From: Bacillota bacterium
GTDB taxonomy: Bacteria; Bacillota; Bacilli; Tumebacillales; Effusibacillaceae
DNA length: 13,132 nt
Direction of reading: 5' to 3'
Assembly (NCBI GenBank): GCA_020059765.1
Contig: JAGVBM010000083.1
Span: 1 to 13,132, forward strand
Positions 1 to 6,997 of this stretch are shown one piece after another. Position 1 is the first letter of the stretch. Every line of letters begins with the position of its first letter. The position numbers and the translations under genes are program-made. The notes beneath the pieces are model-generated. The model was not told the origin of the DNA. It was given only the letters and a program-made list of their open reading frames with translations, and did no database searches.

Positions 1-99
1 CCCGCGTCCAATCTCCGCCATTACCTTCAGCGCCATCGGCTCGTAACCTTCATAGTCCAGAAACCGTGTCGCCCGCCCCCCGCTGTTGTTCCGGACCAC
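1..99 (-). pseudogene. moaE: MoaE (molybdopterin synthase catalytic subunit) fragment
   Basis: Read on the minus strand from about 99 down to 1, one open frame gives VVRNNSGGRATR followed by FLDYEGYEPMALKVMAEIGRG. This matches the MoaE core pattern: a (G)xVRN turn, then a GR pair, then L-[ED]-Y-E-x-Y-x-x-MA. MoaE inserts sulfur from MoaD thiocarboxylate into precursor Z to make molybdopterin in the cytoplasm. Only about 33 residues are present. The frame runs off the left edge of the window. On its upstream side the match stops near 99, where the plus-strand ABC ATPase homology already begins, so the N-terminal part is missing. The fragment is short, so identification rests on the LDYEGYEPMA core. 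The neighbouring molybdate/tungstate-type ATPase remnant supports it. Confidence 0.72.
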
Positions 100-571
100 C
101 GTTTTCGAGAACGTGGCCTCCGGGCTGAACATGCGGGGCGTTCCCCAATCAGACATCCGTCGGCGTGTCGAACAATGGCTTGAACTGTTCGGCATTTCCC
201 ATCTGGCAGATCGGCAAGCGAGGTCATTGTCCGGCGGGGAAGCCCAGCGCGTCAGTTTGGCACGGGCTTTCGTGCTCGAACCGGACCTGATTTTTCTCGA
301 TGAACCGTTTTCCGCTTTGGATGCCCCGACCAAAGAGATGCTGCGGCGGGATCTGGCGGATGTCCTGACGATTGCAAAGACGGCCGTGGTTCTTGTCAGT
401 CATGATTTCCGCGATATGGAAAGGTTGACGGATCGGGCCTTGATTTTGATGGATGGACGGGTCGCTGCAGAAGGAACTCCGGATGATCTGCTGCGGCTGC
501 CCCAGTCCGCAGCTGTTGACCAATTTTTGCTGCATTGGCGGGACCAGGACGGGATGACCCGCCTGTCCTAA
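86..571 (+). pseudogene. ABC transporter ATP-binding protein, 5'-truncated (molybdate/tungstate-like)
   Basis: The C-terminal two thirds of an ABC ATPase, the cytoplasmic energy-coupling subunit of an importer. Visible in order are the Q-loop-proximal stretch LFRTTVFENVASGL, the signature LSGGEAQRVSLARA, Walker B LIFLDEPFSALD and the H-loop SHD. The Walker A half (roughly the first 80-90 residues) is absent. Upstream the same frame is blocked by stops at 44-46 and 53-55, and the sequence there is moaE in the other orientation. The first usable start is TTG at 86, with no ribosome binding site. The TTVFENVASGL style of the helical region and the moaE neighbour suggest a ModC/TupC-type oxyanion importer, but substrate assignment is inference. 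Without Walker A the product cannot hydrolyse ATP, so this is a pseudogene or an assembly chimera. The next gene starts 66 bases downstream on the same strand. Confidence 0.85.
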
Positions 572-637
572 AAGACTGAACGGACACAGCAAACTGGGAA
601 TCATCGAAGCAGACGATTACCTGTCGGGAGGACATGT

Positions 638-1309
638 ATGCGCAAAAAATTGCTGTTGTGGGACATTGACGGAACGATGATTCGCGCCAAGGGTACCGGC
701 AAACGGGCCATGAACCGGACGTTCCGTGAAATGTTCGGTGTCGAAGACGCTTTTGACAATCTCAGTATGGCAGGAGGTTTGGATTACAACATCATATTCT
801 CCGTGTTTCAAGAACAAGCGGCGGACGTATCCCGCTTGCCGGAGTTCTTTGACGCCTATTGCCAAACATTGAAAACGGAACTTTCCATTGCGGAACTTAT
901 GCCCGGCGTTTTGCAGGTCTTGCAACTGGCGGAACAAGATGCCCGTTTGCATAATGCCCTGGGGACGGGCAATCTCGAACCGGGAGCCCGCATTAAGCTG
1001 GATCTGTTTGCTTTGAACCGTTTTTTCCCGGTCGGCGGATTCAGTGAATCGATCGCCGAACGATACCAAGTGCTGCAGACAGGCGTTGCGCGGGCACGCA
1101 GCCATTATCGGGAGGACTTTGCTCCGGAACAAGTGATTGTGATCGGCGACACGGTCAAAGACATCGAAGCGGCGCGTCGGATCGGCGCACAAGTGGCTGC
1201 TGTCAAAACCGGAGGCGGTTCCCATGAAGAATTGGCGGCTGCAAAGCCGGACCTGCTGCTGGACAACCTGGCGGATGCGACAGCATTCATCGAATGGTGC
1301 CGCATCTGA
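638..1309 (+). CDS. HAD-superfamily hydrolase (phosphatase)
   Basis: A 223-residue protein of the haloacid dehalogenase superfamily, most likely a cytoplasmic small-molecule phosphatase. All four HAD motifs are visible: motif I WDIDGT with nucleophile Asp9 and acid/base Asp11; motif II Thr110 in GTGN; motif III Lys120; motif IV GDTVKDIEAA with Asp171 and Asp175. The segment between motifs I and II is about 90 residues and helical, consistent with a C1-type cap as in phosphoglycolate phosphatases. The ATG at 638 follows GGGAGGA at 626-632 by five bases; an ATG at 634 is out of frame and too close. The gene converges on ligA with only 19 bases between the stops, and no clear terminator is seen there. 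The substrate cannot be told from sequence. Confidence 0.88.
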   Translation: MRKKLLLWDIDGTMIRAKGTGKRAMNRTFREMFGVEDAFDNLSMAGGLDYNIIFSVFQEQAADVSRLPEFFDAYCQTLKTELSIAELMPGVLQVLQLAEQDARLHNALGTGNLEPGARIKLDLFALNRFFPVGGFSESIAERYQVLQTGVARARSHYREDFAPEQVIVIGDTVKDIEAARRIGAQVAAVKTGGGSHEELAAAKPDLLLDNLADATAFIEWCRI

Positions 1310-1328
1310 CGCATCTGGCCCGTTTCTC

Positions 1329-3338
1329 TCACTCGATTCCCAGCCACTCTAGGAATGCGGCTTCATCCAGCACTTTCACGCCAAGTTCTCTCGCTTTGTC
1401 AAGTTTGGACCCGGCCTTCTCGCCGGCCAGCAGATAATCGGTATTCTTGGAAACCGATCCGGTCAGCTTGCCGCCCCGTTGTTCGATCAGGCGGCCCGCT
1501 TCCTTGCGATCCATCGATGCCAGCGTGCCGGTCAAGACAAAAGTCTTGCCAGAGAACGGAGAGTCTTCAGACATCATGACAGTCGGCCGCTTGTAGGCAA
1601 AATTGACCCCTGCACGGCGCAGCTTTTCGATCACCCGTTGGGTACTTTCCTGAGCGAAGTATTCCTTGATTGATTCGGCCATTTTCGGTCCGATTTCCGG
1701 TACTGCAACCATTTCATCCAGCGAAGCCTGCATCAATCCGTCCAGCGTGTCAAAATGATCGGCCAGCACTTTCGCCGCCTTCTCCCCGATAAACCGGATC
1801 CCCAGCCCGAAGATCAGACGTTCCAGCGAATTTTCTTTCGATCTTGCAATCGAATCCAGCAGGTTTTGCGCCGATTTTTGCCCCATCCGTTCCAGCGGCA
1901 GCAGATCTTCCATCGACAAACTGTACAGATCGGCCGGATCCTGCACCAGCTTGCTGTCAAACAATTGGGTGACAATCTGTTCTCCCAAGCCGTCAATGTT
2001 CATCGCGTCACGGGACACGAAATGAATGATCCCTTCCCGGTTATGAGCCGGACATTGGGGATTGATGCAACGGATGGCCGCTTCTCCCGCAAACCGGATC
2101 AGCTCCGCCCCGCACTCCGAACAATGGGTCGGCATCGAAAAGGGACGTTCGTCACCCGTTCTTTTGTCCGTTACAACACGCACAATCTCCGGGATGATGT
2201 CCCCCGCCTTCTGGACGACGACCGTATCTCCCAGCATCACGTCCAGTTCGCGGATCATGTCTTCGTTATGCAGAGTCGCACGGGAAACCGTCGTGCCCGC
2301 CAACCGTACCGGCTCCAGAACCGCCGTAGGTGTCACGGCGCCTGTCCGTCCGACGTTTACGATGATATCCCGGAGAACTGTCTCTGCCTGTTCCGCCGCG
2401 AATTTGTAGGCGATCGCCCATCGGGGACTCTTGGCGGTCGTACCGAGCCGCGGATAGAAAGAGGTCTGGTTGACCTTGATCACAATTCCGTCAATTTCAT
2501 AGGGCAGCGTGGCCCGGCGTTCCCCCGTCCACGATTCGACAAACTCGATCACCGCGTCAATATCCGGCAGCCGCCTCCGTTCCGGATTGACCTTGAAACC
2601 GAGTTTTTGCAGCAGATTCATTCCGCTGGCGTGAGTTTCCACAGCTTCCCCTTCAATCGATCCGATGGCATAGGTGAAAATCGACAGGTTGCGCCTGCCC
2701 ACAATCTTCGGATCCAATTGACGGAGGGAGCCGGCAGCCGCATTTCGCGGATTGGCGAACAGCGCTTCCCCGGCCGCTTCCCGTTCCCGATTGATCCGCT
2801 CAAATTCTCGTTTCGGCAAGTACGCTTCGCCGCGCACTTCAATAGTCAACGAGCGCGGCAGAACCAGAGGGAGCGACTTGATCGTTTTCAGGTTGGCGGT
2901 AATGTCTTCCCCCACCTCTCCGTCACCGCGGGTCGCGCCTCGGACAAACACCCCATTCTCATAAATCAGGGAAACCGCCAACCCGTCAATCTTCAATTCC
3001 GCCACATAATCAAAAGATTCACCGGCTATCAAAGAGCGCACGCGCCGGTCAAAATCCCGCAAATCCTCCGCCCCAAAAGCGTTAGAGAGTGACAACATCG
3101 GCGCTTTGTGGGTCACCTTCTCAAACCCTTCCAGCAATTGTCCGCCGACCCTTTGCGTCGGTGAATCCGGCGTAATCAGGTCCGGATGGGCCGTTTCCAG
3201 CGCGATCAACTCCTGCATCAGTTGATCGTATTCAAAGTCGCTGATCGAAGGTTGATCGAGCACGTGATACTTGTAGTCATGTTCTTGAATCACAGATCGC
3301 AATTGAGCGATCCGTCCCATTGCCTGTTCCCGAGTCAT
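1329..3338 (-). CDS. ligA: NAD-dependent DNA ligase LigA
   Basis: A 669-residue NAD+-dependent DNA ligase that seals nicks between Okazaki fragments and in repair patches. In order: an N-terminal Ia domain (HDYKYHVLDQPSISDFEYDQL), the adenylation domain with catalytic Lys116 in ELKIDGLA, an OB fold with the RTGAVTPTA region, a four-cysteine zinc finger (CSEC...CINPQC, about residues 403-425), helix-hairpin-helix repeats, and a C-terminal BRCT domain (about 595-669, starting FSGKTFVLTGTL). The length is normal for the family and nothing is missing. The ATG at 3338 follows a GAGGTG ribosome binding site. It lies 49 bases downstream of pcrA on the same strand with no terminator between, so the two are probably co-transcribed and share the SOS-type control upstream of pcrA. 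Confidence 0.98.
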   Translation of the reverse strand: MTREQAMGRIAQLRSVIQEHDYKYHVLDQPSISDFEYDQLMQELIALETAHPDLITPDSPTQRVGGQLLEGFEKVTHKAPMLSLSNAFGAEDLRDFDRRVRSLIAGESFDYVAELKIDGLAVSLIYENGVFVRGATRGDGEVGEDITANLKTIKSLPLVLPRSLTIEVRGEAYLPKREFERINREREAAGEALFANPRNAAAGSLRQLDPKIVGRRNLSIFTYAIGSIEGEAVETHASGMNLLQKLGFKVNPERRRLPDIDAVIEFVESWTGERRATLPYEIDGIVIKVNQTSFYPRLGTTAKSPRWAIAYKFAAEQAETVLRDIIVNVGRTGAVTPTAVLEPVRLAGTTVSRATLHNEDMIRELDVMLGDTVVVQKAGDIIPEIVRVVTDKRTGDERPFSMPTHCSECGAELIRFAGEAAIRCINPQCPAHNREGIIHFVSRDAMNIDGLGEQIVTQLFDSKLVQDPADLYSLSMEDLLPLERMGQKSAQNLLDSIARSKENSLERLIFGLGIRFIGEKAAKVLADHFDTLDGLMQASLDEMVAVPEIGPKMAESIKEYFAQESTQRVIEKLRRAGVNFAYKRPTVMMSEDSPFSGKTFVLTGTLASMDRKEAGRLIEQRGGKLTGSVSKNTDYLLAGEKAGSKLDKARELGVKVLDEAAFLEWLGIE

Positions 3339-3387
3339 TGTTTCACCTCGTCACAATTCTGCCTGTCCAAGTCTTTTGTATGCGAGC

Positions 3388-5667
3388 TTATGGTTTGGTA
3401 ATCGGGGCGAATCGAGCCAGCAGCTTGCGAACGCCGGTAGGAGGAGCAAACTGAACCGTCAGTTCCAGATCTTCTCCCTCGCCTGCCCGTTCGAGTATTG
3501 TACCGTCGCCCCACGACTTGTGCTTCACTTGATCGCCGATTTCCCAGGCGATCGACAGATCGGCGCCAAATCCTTTTGGAATATTGGTGATATTGCGGGC
3601 ATCCTGGCCCACGCTGGCACCGCTGCCTCCGGATCGACCGTTACTGTACCGACCGTTGCCGTACCGGCCGTAGCTTTCTGTTCCGTAACGTCCCCCGCCG
3701 CTGTACCCGGTTCCCGTTCGGTTCATGACCCCCGTCACTTCTACAAGCTCAGCCGGAATTTCCTTCAGAAAACGGGATTCCATATTGCTGCGTGTTTGTC
3801 CGAATAAGGTTCGGTTGAAAGCGGTTGTCAGATAGAGTTTTTCTTCCGCCCGGGTAATTCCCACATAGCACAAGCGCCGTTCTTCTTCCATTTCGTCCGG
3901 ATCGTCCAAAGTTCGCATGTGGGGAAAGATTCCTTCCTCCAGCCCTGCCAGAAATACGACCGGGAACTCCAATCCTTTCGCCGCATGCAGCGTCATCAAT
4001 GTGACCGCATCCGTTCCCTCCTGCATCTGGTCCACATCGGCCACCAGCGCCACTTCCGTCAGGAAAGTCAACAAGCCTTCCCCCGGATATTTTTTGTCAA
4101 ATTCCTGCGTAACAGACAAAAACTCGTCCAAGTTTTCGAGGCGGGTTTCCGCTTCGATCGTTTTTTCCGCTTTTAATTCGGCACGGTAGCCGCTCATCTG
4201 CAACATTTCTTCCGTCAGTTCGGTGACGGACAGGTATTGCTGCTGTGTCGCCAAATTGCGAATCAGCAGAACAAACTCTTGGATCGTTTTTACAAAGCGC
4301 GCCGACAATCCGATCTGTTCGACTTCGAGCATCGCCGAAAACAGGGACATGCCCTGCTGAGAAGCATAGGCACGGATTTTGTCCAGCGTGCTGTCCCCGA
4401 TTCCCCGCTTCGGCACATTGATGATCCGCGCCAAGGACAGATCGTCGTTCATGTTGGCAATCAACCGAAGATAGGCCAGCACGTCTTTGATTTCTTTCCG
4501 TTCATAGAACTTGATGCCGCCGACAATCGTGTAGGGTACGGTGGATTTGAGGAACACTTCCTCGACCACCCGCGACTGGGCGTTCGTACGGTATAGTACG
4601 GCGCAATCCCGGTACGAGAACCCTTCGTCCAACGCTTTTTGCACCTGCTGTACGATAAAATAGGCCTCTTCATGCTCGTTCATGGCCCGGTACAAGACGA
4701 TCGGTTCGCCCTCCGGCTTGTCCGACCAAAGATTCTTTTCCTTGCGCTGGGTGTTGTTCTCGATTACCGCGTTGGCGGCCTTCAAAATCCCTTTGGTAGA
4801 GCGATAATTCTGCTCCAGCTTGATGATCATGGCATCCGGATAGTCTTTCTCAAAGTTGAGGATATTCCAGATATCCGCTCCCCGCCAGCCGTAGATCGAT
4901 TGATCCGTGTCCCCGACGACGCACAAGTTCCGCCGTTTCGCGGCGAGCAAATGGATCAGACGGTATTGGGCATGGTTGGTATCCTGGTACTCGTCCACAT
5001 GAATATAGTGAAATTTGTTCTGGTAAAATTCAAGTGTTGACGGGTCAGTTTCAAACAATTCCACCGTCTTCATGATCAAATCGTCAAAGTCAAGCGAGTT
5101 GTTGGCGCGCAGCCGTTTTTGATACAGTTCGTACACATCGGCCGCCACCTGTTCGAATAAGCCGTTGGCACGCTTTGCGTAAGCTTTCGGGCCTAGCAGT
5201 TGGTTCTTCGCGTCGGAAATATGGCTGAGAATCGCCCGCGGTTCGAACTTCTTGGAATCCAGATTCAATTCTGCCAGACTTTGCTTGACCACCGTCAATT
5301 GGTCTGCCGCATCGAGTATCGTGAAAGATGAGCCATAGCCGATTTTTTCAATGTCCTTGCGCAAGATTCGCACACACATCGAGTGAAACGTGGACACCCA
5401 CATGTCAGCCGCGCCGCCGCCGACCCATTGTTCAACGCGATCCCGCATTTCCCGGGCCGCTTTGTTGGTAAACGTAATCGCCAAAATCGACCAGGGAGCC
5501 GCTCGATGGGCATACATCAAATAGGCGATCCGTCTTGTCAGCGTGCTGGTTTTGCCGGAACCGGCGCCAGCCAGGATCAACACCGGACCGTCTTTATGTA
5601 AAATCGCCTTCTGCTGCTGAGGATTCATACCGTTCAAAATTGCGTCCGCACTGCCTGCTGAAATCAT
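3388..5667 (-). CDS. pcrA: ATP-dependent DNA helicase PcrA (UvrD/Rep family, SF1A)
   Basis: A 759-residue 3'-5' superfamily 1 helicase for repair, rolling-circle replication and removal of proteins or RNA polymerase from DNA. Visible motifs are Walker A AGAGSGKT (33-40), motif II DEYQDT (225-230), motif III GDTDQSIYGWRGAD (about 257-270), motif IV EQNYRS, and motif VI YVGITRAEEKLYL near residue 600. After the helicase core comes a Gly/Tyr/Arg/Asn-rich linker (about 647-688) and then a C-terminal Tudor-like fold (GDQVKHKSWGDGTI onward) of the kind that binds RNA polymerase in PcrA. The ATG at 5667 follows GGCGGTGG. An internal ATG at residue 14 (MNPQQQ) would also retain the whole helicase core. 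The 5' leader contains an extended -10 promoter and a LexA-box match, and ligA follows in the same operon. Confidence 0.98.
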   Translation of the reverse strand: MISAGSADAILNGMNPQQQKAILHKDGPVLILAGAGSGKTSTLTRRIAYLMYAHRAAPWSILAITFTNKAAREMRDRVEQWVGGGAADMWVSTFHSMCVRILRKDIEKIGYGSSFTILDAADQLTVVKQSLAELNLDSKKFEPRAILSHISDAKNQLLGPKAYAKRANGLFEQVAADVYELYQKRLRANNSLDFDDLIMKTVELFETDPSTLEFYQNKFHYIHVDEYQDTNHAQYRLIHLLAAKRRNLCVVGDTDQSIYGWRGADIWNILNFEKDYPDAMIIKLEQNYRSTKGILKAANAVIENNTQRKEKNLWSDKPEGEPIVLYRAMNEHEEAYFIVQQVQKALDEGFSYRDCAVLYRTNAQSRVVEEVFLKSTVPYTIVGGIKFYERKEIKDVLAYLRLIANMNDDLSLARIINVPKRGIGDSTLDKIRAYASQQGMSLFSAMLEVEQIGLSARFVKTIQEFVLLIRNLATQQQYLSVTELTEEMLQMSGYRAELKAEKTIEAETRLENLDEFLSVTQEFDKKYPGEGLLTFLTEVALVADVDQMQEGTDAVTLMTLHAAKGLEFPVVFLAGLEEGIFPHMRTLDDPDEMEEERRLCYVGITRAEEKLYLTTAFNRTLFGQTRSNMESRFLKEIPAELVEVTGVMNRTGTGYSGGGRYGTESYGRYGNGRYSNGRSGGSGASVGQDARNITNIPKGFGADLSIAWEIGDQVKHKSWGDGTILERAGEGEDLELTVQFAPPTGVRKLLARFAPITKP

Positions 5668-5695
5668 TTTGCCACCGCCTGAAACAGTTTCCTGT

Positions 5696-5709
5696 CAAAC
5701 ACACGTTCG
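5696..5709 (-). promoter_or_regulatory. LexA (SOS) box of the pcrA-ligA operon
   Basis: The minus strand reads CGAACGTGTGTTTG. This fits every position of CGAAC-RNRY-GTTY, the core of the Bacillus-type LexA/DinR box. It lies 29-42 bases upstream of the pcrA start codon and about 10 bases downstream of the expected transcription start, a position where a bound repressor would block initiation. The match is direct observation; LexA binding is inferred. Confidence 0.8.
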
Positions 5710-5725
5710 TGTTCTCTATTTTTTC

Positions 5726-5734
5726 ATTGTAACA
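5726..5734 (-). promoter_or_regulatory. Extended -10 promoter for pcrA-ligA
   Basis: The minus strand reads TGTTACAAT, that is TGn followed by the -10 hexamer TACAAT. No good -35 sits 16-18 bases upstream; that stretch is the T-run of the preceding terminator. The expected start is near 5719, giving a leader of about 50 bases with the SOS box inside it. Confidence 0.65.
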
Positions 5735-5745
5735 TATCTCAATGT

Positions 5746-5783
5746 AAAAAAAGACTCCTTTTCCGCAAAAAAGGGCCTTTTTT
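5746..5783 (-). terminator. Intrinsic terminator of the P-loop/HD gene
   Basis: On the minus strand, directly at the stop codon, AAAAAAGG...CTTTTTT arms enclose a second paired segment (CCCTTTT/AAAAGGAG) around a GCGG loop, ending in seven Ts. The stem has two mismatches or wobbles. It separates the P-loop/HD gene from pcrA-ligA, which has its own promoter just downstream. Confidence 0.6.
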
Positions 5784-6855
5784 ATTTCGCACGATCATCC
5801 GCCATCCGCACCATCATCAACTCGGGAGCGTATTTTCCCACTTTGGCATACCATTTTTTTAATGCGTCCGGCTGAATCGTATCCAAATTGCGCGGCATCG
5901 TCATATGAAACTGAATCAACGCGGCAACCTCATGGGCGAATTCCAGCGAATACCCCAGTCTCGTCAAGATCAACAAAGCCAGTTGAGCGCCCACATTTTC
6001 GTGATCGTAGAAATGACCGACCAAGTCGGTCTTGATGCAGTCCTTCGGAATTTTTTGCCCGTCGACCAGATAAAAAGAGCCGGAATCTTTCCCGTCACGA
6101 ATCAGCTCGCCGTTTTCAATTGCCACCCTGTCTTTTTTCTGATATGGGCCGTAGGGTTTGACAAAGGTTCCAAGAAACTGTTTGATGCCGGGGAATCCTT
6201 TGCCGATATCATGCAACAGCAGGCTCCATACGATCTTCGCGTTGGTTCCCGCAACAAAAGAACTCGCCAGCAGAATATGATCAAATACGTTGTACGTGTG
6301 ATAGGGGCTGTGCTGATCGAGTCCGATCGTTCCCATATACTCGGGAATCCATTGCGTTAACACGTTCTGTTCCTGCAATTGCTGCATGAATGAACCGGGA
6401 CTGTCGATGAATTCCCGTTCCCGCTTGTGTAACATGTCCCGAGCCTGCTCGTTCACTTCCGCTTCCTGCCGAATCTCGATCCGATCCACGTCTTCCGCAT
6501 AGGTGGGAATTTGCAAATGTCGATGCATCTTGCGGACCTGCGCTTCCGGCAAGCGGCCAAATGTTGCGACCCGTTCCAAAACTCGTTCCAGATTGGCGTT
6601 GACAAATACAATTTCCGTGTCGGCTTTGCGCGTTCTCGCCATCTGCAGAAAAGACGCCCTGCTCTTAGGCGACCGCAGAAAAGCCTGGACCACCACATTC
6701 TCGCCTTGCGCCAGCCATCGCTCGGCATTCTGCCGCAATTCATCCCATTCCCCGCTGCCAGTCACAAGCCGTGCATTTCTCTCCTGTGCCGTTTGTTCCG
6801 CCCGTTTTGACGCCCCGCTTCCCGGCAGCCCTATCACCAGCGTCAGCCTTGCCAC
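5782..6855 (-). CDS. P-loop NTPase-like / HD-domain fusion protein
   Basis: A 357-residue two-domain protein. The N-terminal third resembles an AAA_33/polynucleotide-kinase P-loop domain: LTLVIGLPGSGASK at residues 4-17, where the usual GxxGxGK[ST] lysine is Ala15 and a lysine appears two places later. The C-terminal half is an HD metal-dependent phosphohydrolase domain like that of bacterial poly(A) polymerase/CCA enzymes: HTYNVFDH (186-193), LLHDIGK with His215-Asp216, FYDHENVG with His285, and MADDRA with Asp353. No nucleotidyltransferase domain is present. I chose GTG at 6855 because GAGGGGGG lies just upstream of it; an in-frame TTG at 6897 would add 14 residues but has no such site. It is divergent from rseP, and has its own terminator before the pcrA-ligA operon. 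A role in RNA or DNA end processing is possible but unproven. Confidence 0.82.
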   Translation of the reverse strand: MARLTLVIGLPGSGASKRAEQTAQERNARLVTGSGEWDELRQNAERWLAQGENVVVQAFLRSPKSRASFLQMARTRKADTEIVFVNANLERVLERVATFGRLPEAQVRKMHRHLQIPTYAEDVDRIEIRQEAEVNEQARDMLHKREREFIDSPGSFMQQLQEQNVLTQWIPEYMGTIGLDQHSPYHTYNVFDHILLASSFVAGTNAKIVWSLLLHDIGKGFPGIKQFLGTFVKPYGPYQKKDRVAIENGELIRDGKDSGSFYLVDGQKIPKDCIKTDLVGHFYDHENVGAQLALLILTRLGYSLEFAHEVAALIQFHMTMPRNLDTIQPDALKKWYAKVGKYAPELMMVRMADDRAK

Positions 6856-6937
6856 TCGATCACCCCCCTCTAATAAACTCACCTCGTGCACAATCAATAA
6901 TACATGATATACTAATATACGACTTCAACAGAATGCG

Positions 6938-6966
6938 TTGACAGTTTCATGCATAGATTGAAACAT
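6938..6966 (+). promoter_or_regulatory. Possible rseP promoter
   Basis: A perfect -35 TTGACA (6938-6943) is followed after 17 bases by AAACAT (6961-6966), a weak -10 match of three out of six. No better pair is seen before the rseP ribosome binding site. An inverted repeat fills the spacer. Confidence 0.35.
6944..6964. repeat. Inverted repeat GTTTCA-N9-TGAAAC in the rseP promoter
   Basis: A perfect 6+6 inverted repeat with a 9-base spacer occupies the interval between the proposed -35 and -10 of rseP. The placement is operator-like. It also lies in the divergent gap upstream of the P-loop/HD gene, so it could affect both genes. Confidence 0.4.
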
Positions 6967-6997
6967 CTGGGTCAAACCTAGTCCTATAAGGAGTGAG

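Noticed and set aside
1310..1328. Terminator between the HAD gene and ligA
   Set aside because: Only 19 bases separate the stops and no stem with a T-run is visible.
1755..3092. Long (445-codon) open frame antisense to ligA
   Set aside because: It is the shadow of ligA: no ribosome binding site, composition rich in Arg/Pro/His/Gln typical of antisense frames, and no recognisable domain.
6944..6985. ECF-sigma promoter (TGAAAC -35) for rseP
   Set aside because: TGAAAC is present at 6959, but no CGTA/CGTC-type -10 lies 16-17 bases downstream.
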